From Cladorrhinum sp. PSN259 (Eukaryota; Ascomycota; Sordariomycetes; Sordariales; Podosporaceae): a stretch of 64,000 bases of DNA. Positions within the stretch are counted from its first letter, which is position 1, and each line of letters opens with the position of its first letter. Where the stretch lies: positions 434,001 through 498,000 of the forward strand of contig MU867083.1 of assembly GCA_033725935.1 (NCBI GenBank), read 5' to 3'. The notes beneath the pieces were generated by a model. That model was not told the origin of the DNA, did not search any database, and saw only the letters and a program-made list of their open reading frames with translations. Shown one piece after another: positions 18,320 through 29,969 of this stretch. The translations under genes and the position numbers were made by a program.

Positions 18320-21133
18320 TCATCCCGGTATCGGCAGTAAGTCCGTGCATATCTTCATCCGTACATGTGCTTCATGAAGGATCTCAGATTGCGCTTCAGC
18401 AAAGATACAATGCAACATCTCCAGCAATTCCGGTAGACCTTCACTCAGACCCACCGTCGCCGCCTCTGTCAACTCTTGCAGGTTGGCAATGTGTGTGAGG
18501 TACGCAGACACTCGGTGGTAGTTCACGGGAATTGCCTTTGGTGGTGGTCGGAAAGGAGATGTAGGAACACTGGGCGGTTCCTGGAGGGAGTCATGACGGC
18601 TGATCGCGCGAACGAAGGACCAGATGCACAGAGCGGCATAGTACATCACCCACGGTCTGTGAGGATCGGGGTCGTGGCGACAAGAATAGGAATGAACCTC
18701 AATAGGCGGCAGATGAACACCGCCGAAACCACCTTGTCGATCGCGATCAGATGTGCTGGCGCTCCGCCGAGGGTCGACCAGCACTTTGTGAAGGAGCTTG
18801 AAGGCGTGCAAAACGGCATGTCGCGTTGTTGATAGAGTGCACCAATGCCGCATGCGAGCAACAACATTCGTGTAATCACGAACAGATATCTTCCTTCCCA
18901 ACAGTCGTTTAGCTCCCGCATACACCTGGCAATCGACAATATCGACATGCAGACTCAGCTGGGCCAGGTGGTAGAGGACAGAGGCACTATGTATCGGGCC
19001 ATTGGCAACTGCGGGTTGCAGAGACAACACAGGACCGCCTTGGCCACCCACCGGAGTCTGGGCAATGTCGAAGCTGCTTTTCCAATCGTCGTAAGACTTG
19101 AGAAGAATCTTCTTCCAGACGTCTTGGGTCTCTGCTGCTGACTTTGACGAGAAATCTAGCCACTTAAGTTGTGTTTCTCTGTGGCTCAGATGCCAACCAA
19201 CGCTCAGTAGTCCGCACATGATGATCATGCGACCGAACGAGTGCGTCCTAACCTCCTTGCCGTGCAAAGCCCGCTTCAACCCATCCAAGAAGGAGACTGG
19301 TTTCACACCATACATGCGGAGATTTTGGTCGAGTTGCCGGACCGTGTCCGGATTGGACGCTGTCCACATATTGTCGTCGCATGGTAATGGCAACCGGATC
19401 TCATGGGGAGCCATCTGTGCCGCATGGCCAAACATGGCAGCGTGGATGATGTCCATCATAAAGGCAGCGAAAACGACACGATGCATTGCCTCGGTTTCTG
19501 TCCAACGGCACCACCAGGTGTGGGAGTCGAGGTTCAGGGTAGCATGAGGGTGATCAGCACACGGAGCCTCTGGGGGGGACTCACTCCCAGAACGCCCAAT
19601 CAGCGGACTTCCTCTTCGGAGAAGCGTAAGTGCAACCGAATGGTAGATGTGAGCTCGCTCGTGGAGTTTCCTAGAGGAGTACATCTTCTCATAGAACTCC
19701 AAAAGCAGCAAGGCCTGGGCAACCCAAAGCCCCACGGGCGGTGAAGCCTCCTCTGCCGTGACGATCTCCCATCTGACGCCGAGAATAATGATGTCTGCGA
19801 AGCCACCATAATCCGCCAATCCTCCAGTCGTATCCCGGCCTCGCAATGAAGCTGCACCCAAAGCAATCATGACCATGAGCAGAAAGACAGAACATCGATT
19901 GCTGGAAAAAGTAGGCTGATGGACAATTGGGAGGCGAGGTGAGACATGTTCCCAATATTCTTGCAGACAGTCCCGCATCACCTCGACACTCAAAGCCGGA
20001 ATATCTCCATTGCTATCGTGGATAAGGTTGGCAACCAGCGGTTCGGATTTTGGGTTTTTCTGGCGAAAGTTTTGGAACCAACGAATGATGTCTCGACGAC
20101 GGAATTCGGACAAGAGTTCCTCGCTCTCGTTGAACCGGGGAGGGGTTTCCAGTTGAGATCGGCTGCTTGTTAGAGACTCGTAGTCGTAGTGGATGTTGTT
20201 ATTGAGCGTGGACTCCAAACCTCCATCCATGAAGGGCAGGTGAGAGACGAAGTCGTAAGGTGCATGGGGGTTGAACAGCCACACGGCAAAGTTGTCACGG
20301 GTGAGATCATCCTGTTGGAAATCGACGGCAACATTGTTGTGGTATGCTACAGTGGTCTGCTGATCAGCAACCCGAGGATCTTCTCGCTGGTAGTAGGCGC
20401 CAGGCTTCGGGCGAATAATGTTGCAAGGCTCCATATCCGCCATCTGGGGATGCCATCCTGGGTGTTGAGACATACCCGGCCGGGGAGGGTTAGGGAGCTG
20501 TGGCGGGGCTTGGTGCGTCTGTGACTCGGGGGTCAGGAGAATCGCTGCGTCGTGAGGAGCACTGGAGAATGAAGCACGAGGTTCGACGCCGACCGTAGGC
20601 GACACCACAGTGGATTCGGGAGACGCGTGGAATTCGCCCTTTATTGCGCTGCTGAAACTGGGCATTCGGTTTCTCGGTATGTAGGAACCTGTGTGCCTTT
20701 TCCTATGGCGGGAAAGGAGGTCGGCTCGTACAAACTTTTGTTCGCACTGTTTCACGGCATCAGCTCTGTGAGCAAAAGGAATGCATGTTGCAGTTAACCT
20801 ACACCGGCGACGTCGCAGCGGAAGATCTCCTTGGGAACATCTGGGTTGGACTGGTCAGTTCACCAGGCACAGGAGAGAGACAGCGCACCACTAGCGCAGG
20901 GCAACAAGAACAGATATCGCGATCGTACGGTTTAGTTGGTGCCTTTGGAGGTGCTCCGCTCTGGAGTACAGTTTATTGCAGCCCGGATACTCGCAGCTAA
21001 ATCGTCGCGGAGCATTCTTTCGACTTGCGCGTTTGTAGGGGCCTGGGGTAGAAGAAGGCTGATCGGACGATGATGGCTCTGGGCTGCCACTTGGGAGACG
21101 TGCCGCGCCGTTTGACTGCTGCTGGGTATCCAT
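18320..21133 (-). CDS. C2H2 zinc-finger transcription factor with fungal-specific regulatory domain
   Basis: Three exons: 20929-21133, 20803-20840 and 20746 down to 18320, with introns of 88 and 56 nt. The product is 889 aa. The small middle exon is needed to complete the fingers: finger 1 is CEYPGCNKLYSRAEHLQRHQ and finger 2 CDVAGCEQKFVRADLLSRHR, both C-x4-C-x12-H-x3-H. The long C-terminal part has the fungal_trans (PF04082-like) region, with YWEHVSPRLPIVHQPTF and later LWVAQALLLLEFYEKMYSS. It is a nuclear DNA-binding regulator. It sits between the accessory block and the RiPP cluster, so it could control either or neither. Nothing in the sequence links it to one of them. Confidence 0.9.
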
Positions 21134-22366
21134 GCTGGTGTTTTTTTTTTTGTTTATCCTATGGGGGTCGGATCGAGTGGCTCATAACTTCATTCTCGGC
21201 GAGGGAGGGGGAACCCAGTCGTGCGTGTGTGTAAACCGGTCGTGAGTGGTTCGCGAACGTGGACAGGCGCAGCGCCTAGCTGCAGTAAAAGATATTCATT
21301 GGGACGGGAAATGGCATAGCAAGAGAGGAAAGCTGGGTCTGGACAAAAAGACGTGATGTTCACTCGAGCATTAATTCTGTAATTCGCTGAAATCGCGAGG
21401 GAAAATAGCTCGACGCGGGGCAGTTTTCCCCAGACTTTCTGCCCAAGAAAACCCCCACGCTCATCTCCACCCACCGCTGTCCAACCATGCCACCCCACTG
21501 CCGCCCGTCCCTACCTCCACGTGGTGGGAGCAAAGACCAACCAAAGCATTGTGTCTAGTCATCAATTCAAAGCTTCTCTCTAAAATGTTGATAATTTCGT
21601 TCATTTCCTCGGAACCAAAAAACCACCTCTCAAGAAAAAGAAACGGTTTCAGATCGCCACCATCTTGGGGGGCTTGGGCGCACTGGGCAGCTTTGGGCAA
21701 GGGAGATCTTGCGCCTGCCCCTTCCAAGGGACGTGGGGGCCCAGGGGATCCAAAAATCGCTTCTCCAATTCCAGAAGCTCCCCCCTCCTTGTCAAATGCA
21801 CCTGCATAAGGCCCAAAAAAGAATACTCGGTGCCATCGGCAAAGTCGAGAACCGTCGTCTCCGGATTCTCGTGTCAAGCTTTTCCGGCAACGATTGGCAA
21901 GGCCGAGATAAGCGACAAAAAAGGGGGGAAGCCTGTGGTCTTTTCATTTTTGTGGAGCTGAACTTCCAGGTTTTGTTGTTCTCGTGCAACCTGTTCTACA
22001 CGCCCTCGGCTGCTTGACGTCGCCAATCGCTCATTGGAGAATGCGCCACCTCTGCACTGCGCACCGCATGATGCGGGTTCCTGTCACCAAATTTATTTCC
22101 CCTTTGAAGACTTTGTCTCAGCAGGATGTCGATCAGAAGTGCGGGAAATGCGGGGACAACCCTTTCTTGGCCTGCATCTGAGGGGTACCTGAGCCCCCCA
22201 AATGACTGATCACAGATTTCGCAGATTCACAAAAAAATGTGGGGTAAAAGATCAACGTAAAGTTGTTAAAATTCCGTCGATTCAATTGGGCATTATCACA
22301 ATGCCCAACAGACTACCTTATCCGTCTCATGTCCATACCAGCTAAACTACGTCTCCAGACTGTCCT
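21134..22366. other. intergenic, promoter of the C2H2 gene and 3' flank of the UstYa-like gene
   Basis: About 1.2 kb without a supported gene. Open frames at 21461-21961 overlap each other on both strands and have no recognisable domains. The part next to 21133 presumably carries the long leader and promoter of the C2H2 regulator. Confidence 0.45.
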
Positions 22367-23098
22367 TCAACACCACCCAAACCTCACATCACCCCTCGTA
22401 ATCTTGTCGTCAATCCCCGGCGCCGACATGGCTCGGTCCAACATCATCAAAGTACAGTGCTTCGTGTGCATATAGTTGGCCGTCAACATGTCCACCCTTG
22501 CACCCGTCTTGTGCGCATACGCCAGGCGAATGATCAGGTAAGCGCAGTGGGCCATGTGCTCCCGGTCCGTACCAACCCACGACCACTTCTCGCCCGGATT
22601 GTTTTGGATCCTCTGCGAAAGCTGTCCAAACGTCAACTCGGTCGTGCCTTGTTCGTCCGCCCAGTACTTCCATGTCGACATGTTGCCCAGCCTCATGGAC
22701 GACTCGAGGAACTCGTCAGTGCCGGTTCGGGGACAAACTGGTGAGAGCCAGGCCTTGGAGAGCTCATCGAAGACGCAACCTTTGTTGATGGCTTCTTGGA
22801 TCGAGTTGCCGCAGTCGATTACCTCAGGTGGGGCCGTGTTACGGATCAAGCGGAGGTGCATAGTTGTGACGGCCGTCAGGGCGACGGCGAGGCTCAGCGC
22901 CACCAGGCTGGTAAGGAGGAGCAGGCATGTTTGTTTGCGATTTTCGGACGAGTCTGGCAATGGGTGTGGTCCTAGTTGACGACGGCCTTGCAGAGGGTCT
23001 GTTTCCTCTTCGTGGACGGACGATTTCTCACTGTCGGATATGTCGAGCGATTCATATCGCCGTTGCTGTCGAGGGAGGAACCGTTCCACGAACTTCAT
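22367..23098 (-). CDS. UstYa-like type II membrane protein with two HxxHC motifs
   Basis: Intronless, 243 aa. A charged N-terminal tail of ~55 residues is followed by one membrane segment (about 57-80, CLLLLTSLVALSLAVALTAV). The lumenal part starts DCGNSIQEAINKGCVFDELS, a pattern shared by a fungal membrane-protein family often found near UstYa genes. Two HxxHC motifs are present, HMAHC and HTKHC, 24 residues apart. Paired HxxHC motifs are the signature of UstYa/DUF3328 oxidases, but the surrounding sequence here differs from DUF3328, so I call it UstYa-like only. It is 1.6 kb from the repeat precursor on the same strand. A role in oxidative modification of the RiPP is inferred. Confidence 0.72.
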   Translation of the reverse strand: MKFVERFLPRQQRRYESLDISDSEKSSVHEEETDPLQGRRQLGPHPLPDSSENRKQTCLLLLTSLVALSLAVALTAVTTMHLRLIRNTAPPEVIDCGNSIQEAINKGCVFDELSKAWLSPVCPRTGTDEFLESSMRLGNMSTWKYWADEQGTTELTFGQLSQRIQNNPGEKWSWVGTDREHMAHCAYLIIRLAYAHKTGARVDMLTANYMHTKHCTLMMLDRAMSAPGIDDKITRGDVRFGWC

Positions 23099-24730
23099 GC
23101 TGTCTTGCGATCGCTATGGTGGCTCAAACTTCGGGTGGGTGTTCCACAACAAACAACACTGAAAATTCTGGTCACTCTCAGCGAGTAGTCACCGAGGGCT
23201 AAAAGAATGTGCGAGTTAAGGAGGACAAAACGAACCCACGAGCAAGGGCGGAGGCCTGAACTACCTAGATGACCTGGACGAGGTGGATTCCAGTACAGTG
23301 ATATTCACTTAACCGGTTATGCGCATAGGTGGACGTCGTTGGCTCGCTGATCTACTTTCGGAAGCATGAGTCTCGGAGGGTTGGGTGGATCACTGTTGGA
23401 TCTCTCCTGCACAGATCGGCAATGCTACGGTGAACATGGGGCCGGGCATGTTGGCCACCACGGATGTACCGGCTCGGGCCCGGATTTCAGTGAGGGACCC
23501 CTGCCGGTCTACCCGAGGATCTTAGCCCGGATTTAGCAAAGCCGTTACACCGTCAAACTTTCTAGGCATACCAATGCCGTTCTCGGAAGGTAGTACGGGA
23601 TCCTTCGCCTTGTCGGAGGTCTAGCTCCAACAAATGATGTACGTCTAAAACATGTTGGTTGGATATAGAGCACCGTTGGATGCTCAGCGATGACTTGGTG
23701 GCATCACTCACAATCACGACATGATGACAGCCTCAACGTGACTTGCGCAGATGGCTATCAACCATGGATTCTAGCGGGGCGCAGAATTTCTTTGTCAAAG
23801 TCGGGACACAAAAATGTCAGCAGAGAAGCGTGTGTCCTCTTGGCATCTGTTTTATGTTGATGATGGCACATGTTGTTGGCAGGCCGAGGAATCTTGTTCC
23901 CGTCGTATTTCGTTTGGCCCCCGAGTTTACTCACCGCTACGGCTACCTTTGAAGGCGATTCGTGGGTTTACGGGTCTGGCAGCAGTGGTGGTTCGTGTTG
24001 GTAGGTAAAGCACGTTTGACAGTTCACGACCGTTTGTTCGGTGAGAAACACCATAGCGGCTCTTTTTGTTGGAATGGGGGAGACGGGCGCGAGTGCACGC
24101 CATCGTTTGAAAGCGTACCTCCGGATGATGTACATATTCAAGTTGTCAGAGACTGGGAACAGTGATGGTGAGATCTCAGCTTAAATGAGCGAAATCTGTA
24201 TCGCAGGCACTCGATAAAAGTGTATGAGCAAATTGCTACTGAAATTGTGGTATAGGTTAGAGCGTTATTGGGCATAACCAGAAGAAAAAAATAAAACACG
24301 AACAATTATTATACAATTATACACACTTTATCTGCACATGGCTCGATTGATAAGGCACGACTCGGTCGCAGGCGCCACGACAACGCCCACAACCAAGATC
24401 TCGCGATACCTTCAACTATCGCCAGATGTGGTGATAAGGAAAGTCAAGATAGGTGTTGCGTGAGTTCCAGTCAATGGTGCAAGGGAAAACGCGTCACCAG
24501 AAAATTCTTTCAAATCAAAAGACGGCGACAATTTGACGTAACACCTTCAATTTCCCGTCGAGTATCTGCTAAATGTAGCTGTCTACCCAAAGAAGACCCA
24601 CCATCCTCCACGCAGCCCAAATCCATGATGGGTACCATACCCAGAATCGCCGTGATTCAATCCCAGTGAGCTAGTTACATGTAGACATATTCAAGTTCCC
24701 TTGACCTCGTCATTTTTTTTTTATCGGAAT
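23099..24730. other. gene-free stretch inside the RiPP cluster, contains repeat B copy 4
   Basis: This 1.6-kb stretch lies between the UstYa-like gene and the precursor gene. Apart from repeat B at 24258-24445 it shows only short open frames (for example 23743-23952) with no domain. A decayed gene cannot be excluded. Confidence 0.45.
24258..24445. repeat. repeat B, copy 4
   Basis: Starts agagcgttattgggcataac, then A-rich and AT-rich parts and atggctcgattgataaggca. The conserved core follows, with cgcaggcgccacgacaacg and cgccagatgtggtgataagg. It is closest to copy 5 at 56587 in the shared phrase acactttatctgcacatggc. It lies within the RiPP cluster, 286 bases past the precursor stop codon. 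Confidence 0.85.
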
Positions 24731-25377
24731 TCAGTTGACTTGGACGTAGGCACCGTCAGCGTCGGAACGCTTGGTCACCTGAACGTAGGCACCGTCAGCG
24801 TCTGAGCGCTTGGTGACTTGGACGTAGGCTCCATCAGCCTCTGAGCGCTTGTTCACCTGAACGTAGGCACCGTCGGCGTCTGAGCGCTTGGTGACTTGAA
24901 CGTAGGCTCCATCAGCCTCTGAGCGCTTGTTCACCTGGACGTAGGCTCCATCAGCGTCAGATCTCTTGTTGACCTGAACATAGGCGCCATCAGCGTCGGA
25001 GCGCTTGTTCACTTGGACGTAAGCACCGTCCGCATCTGAGCGCTTGTTGACTTGAACGTAAGCGCCATCGGCATCAGATCTCTTGTTGACTTGGACGTAA
25101 GCACCATCAGCCTCATGCCGCTTGTTGACTTGGACGTAGGCGCCATCAGCTTCATGTCGCTTGTTCACCTGAACGTAGGCGCCATCAGCTTCATGTCGCT
25201 TATTCACCTGAACGTAGGCGCCATCAGCGTCGGCGCGGCGTGCGATAGCTACATCCAGAACTGTTTTAGCATTGTGACGAAGAGGAGGCACGAGCAGGAG
25301 TGACAGAACATACCAGCTGCGAACACGCCCGAAGCGTAAAGGATGACGGTGAGGGCGGTGGCCTTGGTGAAATGCAT
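24731..25377 (-). CDS. dikaritin-type RiPP precursor (secreted, 13 Kex2-bounded repeats)
   Basis: Two exons, 25314-25377 and 25260 down to 24731, with a 53-nt intron (25261-25313; donor GTATGT, acceptor AAACAG). The product is 197 aa. It opens with a clear signal peptide, MHFTKATALTVILYASGVFA, then AVLDVAIARR, then 13 tandem units. Twelve units are 13 residues and end in Lys-Arg; the last stops after Asn. The unit is (S/H/A)(D/E)ADGAYVQV(N/T)KR. The intron falls right after the signal-peptide codons. Such a design (signal peptide plus identical short peptides separated by KR) is that of UstA and PhomA, precursors of ustiloxins and phomopsins. Kex2-type cleavage would free the units, and Tyr in AYVQV is the only aromatic residue for ether-type cyclisation. 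Neighbours encode UstYa proteins and a tyrosinase, which supports the call. Confidence 0.93.
24734..25234 (-). repeat. coding tandem repeat, 39-base unit x 13
   Basis: Thirteen units of 39 bases (the last one short) encode the peptide repeats of the RiPP precursor. Units differ mostly at synonymous sites: Val-Gln is written gtc-caa in some and gtt-cag in others, while the AYVQV residues never change. Amino-acid changes are confined to the positions flanking the core (SD, SE, HE or AD before; N or T after). Confidence 0.95.
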
Positions 25378-26774
25378 CTTGGAAAATGATGTGGAGCAAA
25401 AGAGGACTCTCTGTGGCTTCAGAAATTGAATATTGTGAGCTGATGTTTTTTTGTGGCTGTAGTAGCGTGTCGAGGATGATTTGTGAGTCGGGTGAGGTCA
25501 GAATGGGCTGATGGGTGGTCTTATTTATCTACATCATATATACGTTGGCTGTTACGGGGTTCATACCAGACTCCTCTGCGACTCAGTCCGTCTTTGAAAA
25601 TATCCACGTTTGCAAGTTCACTGCAGCTTGTCCCAGTCACTCAGGCTCCCAGTCTGTAGCTACTGAGGATCCTCCTAACGCTCGGTGTACCCATCCGTCT
25701 CTCGGACACATGCCCCTCGGAGGGTTTGACCGGAACTTGCGGGTGCCGGGTGCATGTGTGTGCCAGTGAAGCGGCATTGTAGGAGTCTAGGAGATGTCTG
25801 TTGGTTCAAGGGGTTTGGAGCACGCAAGTTCTCTGACTTGAAGGTGCCAATCCGTTGCGGCCCATGTTACCCGGCAGCATGAGTCAACAGAAAGACTCGT
25901 GGAGTAGTGGCACGTATGGCGTGATGCTTGTGAGCGACGAGGCAAGAATTACGGATCTGTACCTATGTACGCTTGTGTGCTTAGTGAAGTCGTACGAAGG
26001 GAATCACCTGTGCCAACATAAAACCAACACATAGAGTGCTTTTACGGTAGAAGAACTTTGATTGGTCTATACACACCGGCGGTGAGGGGATCATAGTCTT
26101 ATTTCAGGTACAATATGGAAAATGTTGATCCTGCGATGCATGCATGGTCGACTTGTCAGCTGATGAGGGTCACGACTGAAAGAACCGTGATCCACAATCA
26201 TAGACCTGGGTTGTTGGACTAATCCCAAACCAGACATTACTTTCTAGTGTAGGTAGCTAGTCGGTCAATCACTGCTCTGCAGATGTGTTGGTTTGAGGTA
26301 TGATTGTTGGATGTGTGAGAAAGGGATCCTAGTCGCCCCTGCCTTAAGATCAACATCAACTTAAACCGTGACGTTGCAGAACAGTGTGGGCCACGATTGC
26401 TAGCGTCTGCATAGACTTTTTGTGTTGGTCCAAGTCCCGGTATGTATCCATTCCGGATACAACTTCAGACTAGGCTCTATACGGGAGGAATCCCTGCCAC
26501 CAGGGTCCAGGCAAGGTTGGTGGATTTCATGTTACTAACAACGGAAATAGTAGGTATCTGAATGCAAACTAGAGACTGAAGCATGGATTGTGCAATATCG
26601 GCCTCGAGCTTGAACAAACTTTCTTGCAGACTGCAGGTTGGTGTGCTTGGACCGCTGACAATCAGAATGAGAATGAGGGTGCTACAATCGTATTCATTGG
26701 ACTAAACTCCCGTGCGTCGTTACTAGACCTAGAAACTCTACCACACAGCCCCATGCCGATTGCCATCCCAGCGA
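25378..26774. other. gene-free stretch between precursor and UstYa gene
   Basis: About 1.4 kb upstream of the precursor, which should contain its promoter, and downstream of the UstYa stop. No domain-bearing frame was seen. The proximal part, from 25378 to about 25540, has a TATA-like run (catcatatatacg) near 25530. Confidence 0.45.
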
Positions 26775-27879
26775 CTAACCGCTCATCTCCGGGCTCTCTT
26801 TTTCCTCGTGCCCGGGGTGAGAGTCAACTGCGAGGCCAACCTTTTGCAGATTTTCGAGCCCCTCCCATGAGTACACATCACCGAAAGTTGGGTGTTTCAG
26901 ATACCCGGGCTCGAAAATACGATCAAGGCTTCTCCCCTTCGCCCAGTTATTTACAGCATCCCAGTTATAGCAGTTATGCTCTACTGAGTAATTGGCCCCC
27001 GGCACGGGCACGGTCTGGGCCCATCGCATCGTGATGGGCTGGACATCAGCGTGACACATGATGCTCTGCCGGATGAGGTCCAGACAGTGTTCCATGTGCA
27101 GTTGCCTTCGTGCAAGCTGATCATCTGTGAGCTCACCAAAGTAGTGCTTGGCGTAGACGAATCTGTGTAAATGTTTCTGATTTGGTGTCAGCAGGGAGTC
27201 TCATGATCGGTTGATTAGAGAGGTGCATACCACGCAATGAAGCTCGTGATGAACTGTAAGCATGCCAAAGTATCCACCGTCAGGGAGTGGGATCGACGAC
27301 TCTTTGCGAGTTGGATCAATGGCGTCGACTTCGGCTTCGGTTAAGCGGACATTGGAATCTGCTCTAGATGTAAGCGTCTCTGATCCCATCCATTATCTGT
27401 CAACCTGAAAAATCAAACGCACATTGGAGAAGCTCTCTCCAGGCTTGATCCAGCTCAGGGCTGGGCAGATTGATGTACTGGTTCGTTCTCTCCTTGAGAT
27501 TGTACATCTGAAGCTCAGGCACCAAAGCACCAGACACCGGTGCTAGATAGTATGATTAGCACTGTTCCCAAGAGAATAAAAGACAACGGTACTCACAATA
27601 AGCTTGTTTCGCGAGTTTGGCAAGACGATCACCTCTGGCCGAAAAGGAAACACCTGCAAGGAAGGCGGCCATGAGAGAAACAGAAAAAACAGTCAGGTAG
27701 GAGACAAGTACGGCGACACGAGTCATGGAGAACCAGCGGCGGTCTCTCCTGCAATGTATGTGATCCAAGTCCAGAGACTCGCCATCTCTTGCAGTAGACG
27801 ATGCCGAGTCATCATTGCTGGCATCAGAATACAGAGGCAGTTTCTCCTGGTGTTGAAAAGTTGCCGCTATTGTTGCCAT
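26775..27879 (-). CDS. UstYa family oxidase (DUF3328)
   Basis: Four exons: 27597-27879, 27423-27542, 27231-27358 and 27176 down to 26775. The product is 310 aa. The start at MATIAATFQH was preferred over an in-frame ATG 33 bases upstream. One membrane segment lies at about residues 54-79 (TRVAVLVSYLTVFSVSLMAA), giving a type II topology. The DUF3328 signature is complete: PDGGYFGMLTVHHELHC, then KHLHRFVYAKHYF, then HMEHC LDLIRQSIMC, so both HxxHC motifs are present. UstYa proteins act with tyrosinase in cyclisation and oxidation of dikaritin RiPPs in fungi. The splice between exons 2 and 3 (acceptor GAGCAG) is the least certain. It reads divergently from the tyrosinase gene. Confidence 0.92.
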
Positions 27880-28612
27880 GACTTTGTTCAATGATGAGAG
27901 TAAGAATGTCAAACAACGTAGAGTGTAGAGAAATGAAGAACAAGGAAGCTCCTAAGTCGGGAGAGGACCTCGAGAGTGTCAGGATTTTGCTTCAATATCC
28001 CCTTCCCCTTGGCCAGCGGAAATATTCCATGTTGACTTTGGCCTCTTGCCCGACCTGATGAAATGTGACCTTGTCTGCTATTTTCCGGCAACATCGGAAT
28101 AATCAATCCATCTTTTCTGACTGATCCTAGTAAAAGCCAACCAACATGCAGACACACTAGTCTATACGGCGTGCATACGTGTGCTTTGGCAGTTGTACAG
28201 GAAACCCCACCTGCCATATCCGGAACTGTGTCCCCTCTGTTTATGGTTGCATGGGGCTGAAATCACCAACCACTCGGAGGTTTACTTCTGATGTAGCATT
28301 AAATTATCCCCGGGCTGTCGGCCGGGGAGGGGGCCGTCAGTAGTGAGCAGTGAGCATTGACCATAAGGTTATCGAGGTTTGACTACTTATCGAGGGTCCA
28401 GGTGTTCTGCACGGATATGTGCATGCAAGTCGATCAGCACTAGGGTCCCCTTCCTATACCATTTCCACTGAACGTCATGTTCACGTCCGGCTTTCGTCAG
28501 AAGATTCCTATCCCTCTTGAGGATCAGAGTTTTACTCATTTGTTGTTTTCCTTTGAGATGGCAGTCTGCCAGGTTTCATGCCCCAAGTCCAGCTCAACCT
28601 CAACGTGCGGCA
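27880..28612. promoter_or_regulatory. divergent promoter region, UstYa / tyrosinase
   Basis: The 733 bases between two divergent RiPP cluster genes should contain shared control sites. No gene or defined motif was recognised. A GC-rich patch with cggccggggagggggccgtc lies near 28319. Confidence 0.5.
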
Positions 28613-29969
28613 ATGTTTACCTTTCAACGACCTGTGTCGAAATACCAAGTAGTACCCCCAGAAGACTCGGCTAGTTCTGACGGCGGTGACTTGGAGGCTT
28701 TTGGCCATGAAAAGCGATCCCATCTCCTCCAGAAATGGTCTCAAACGTCCAGACGGTCCAGGATACTGATCATCATTACTTTATCCACCATCCTCACCCT
28801 GTGTATCAGCGCTGGAACTTTTCAGCTTGGCTACACTATCGGCTCTCAGAAATTCACTCATCCTTCCGAGCACTTACGAGACCACGACCTGCAGTTGGAG
28901 CATCCATCTCCTAAAGCACATCAGGGGAATCAATCGCTTGTACAACCTGCGCTATCATCAGCAACAGAGACCACCAACAAAAAGACGTGTACGAATCTAG
29001 TGCATCGGCAAGAATGGCGAAGTTTGTCACAAGGAACGAAGAAGTCGTACTTGGATGCAGTAAATTGCCTCGCCCACACGCCGTCGGTCCTGGGACATTT
29101 GGGCACCGTTTATGACGATTTTCCTTGGGTTCACCTGCAGATGGCCCATAACAGTAAGTTGAATCATTGTACTGTCAGACTTCAGCCAGCTAAATTGTTG
29201 CACATAGCTCACGGCAACGCCTCGTTCCTCTCGTGGCATCGTCGCTTCATCCACCTCTATGAGCTGTATCTCCAACAGCTCTGTGGGTATAACGGCAGCC
29301 TCCCATATTGGGACTGGACACTTGACTGGGAATCTTTGAGGGACTCTCCAGTTTTCTCAACAACAATACTCGGCTTCGGTGGTGACGGTGACCTGAGATT
29401 GCCCGTAACTGTGGGTGGAGGACGGTGCGTAACGAATGGTGCTCTTGCGGGCCATCTCAGGCCGCAGTTATATGGTAACAAAACCAATCCGCACTGCTTG
29501 TCGAGAGGCTTCAACTACAGCAATAGCCCTATCGAAGCCCTGAGTCCAGCTGCGGTGGAGCGGGTGCTGGAGGCGAAGGATTACAAGAGTTTTCTTTTGG
29601 GCATCGAGAATGGCGCACACAATGCGATACCGAACGCGGTGAAGGGCGACTTCTTCAGTTTCACTGCTCCATATGGTAAGTCATGTTGGGTTGGTTGTGA
29701 ACGATGGCCTCAAAGTCCGGTTGTTGACTGATAATGGAACAGATCCACTGTCGATTCTGCACCACGCCCAACTCGACCGTCTGTGGTTGCAGTGGCAGCA
29801 AAGAGATGCCAGTGGTGCCAGGTTCAACGAGTATGGCCCCACGCGAGAATCATCGCAGGCGAGTCTGGAGGATTCTCTGTGGATGGGAGGATTGGAACAC
29901 AATGGCGACGTCTTGGTGCGAGATGTGATGGATCCAGGAACTGGTGATTTGTGTTATCGCTATGCGTAG
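28613..29969 (+). CDS. membrane-anchored tyrosinase (UstQ/PhomQ-like)
   Basis: Three exons: 28613-29153, 29208-29675 and 29743-29969. The product is 411 aa. The start at 28613 (MFTFQRPVSKYQ) gives a short cytosolic tail and one membrane helix (about 51-73, ILIIITLSTILTLCISAGTF). The copper A site is spread over the first intron: VHLQMAHN joins THGNASFLSWHRRFIHLYE, with the histidines of the typical H...H...WHRRF pattern. The LPYWDWTLDW strand follows. Copper B has ENGAHNAIPN and ILHHAQLDRLWLQWQ. Tyrosinases of this type (UstQ, PhomQ) act with UstYa proteins to oxidise and crosslink the Tyr of dikaritin precursors. Location beside the precursor and UstYa genes fits that role, with the catalytic domain on the lumenal side. 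Confidence 0.92.

Noticed and set aside
21461..21961. Possible gene between the C2H2 regulator and the UstYa-like gene
   Set aside because: Open frames on both strands overlap without splice partners, signal peptide or recognisable motif.
24734..25234. CRISPR-like array of 39-base repeats
   Set aside because: There are no unique spacers; the units are back to back, in frame, and encode the repeat peptide of a spliced secreted precursor in a eukaryotic genome.
25052..25303. Plus-strand open frame over the precursor repeats
   Set aside because: It is the antisense shadow of a repeat with a unit length divisible by three; the minus strand has the signal peptide, intron and KR sites.
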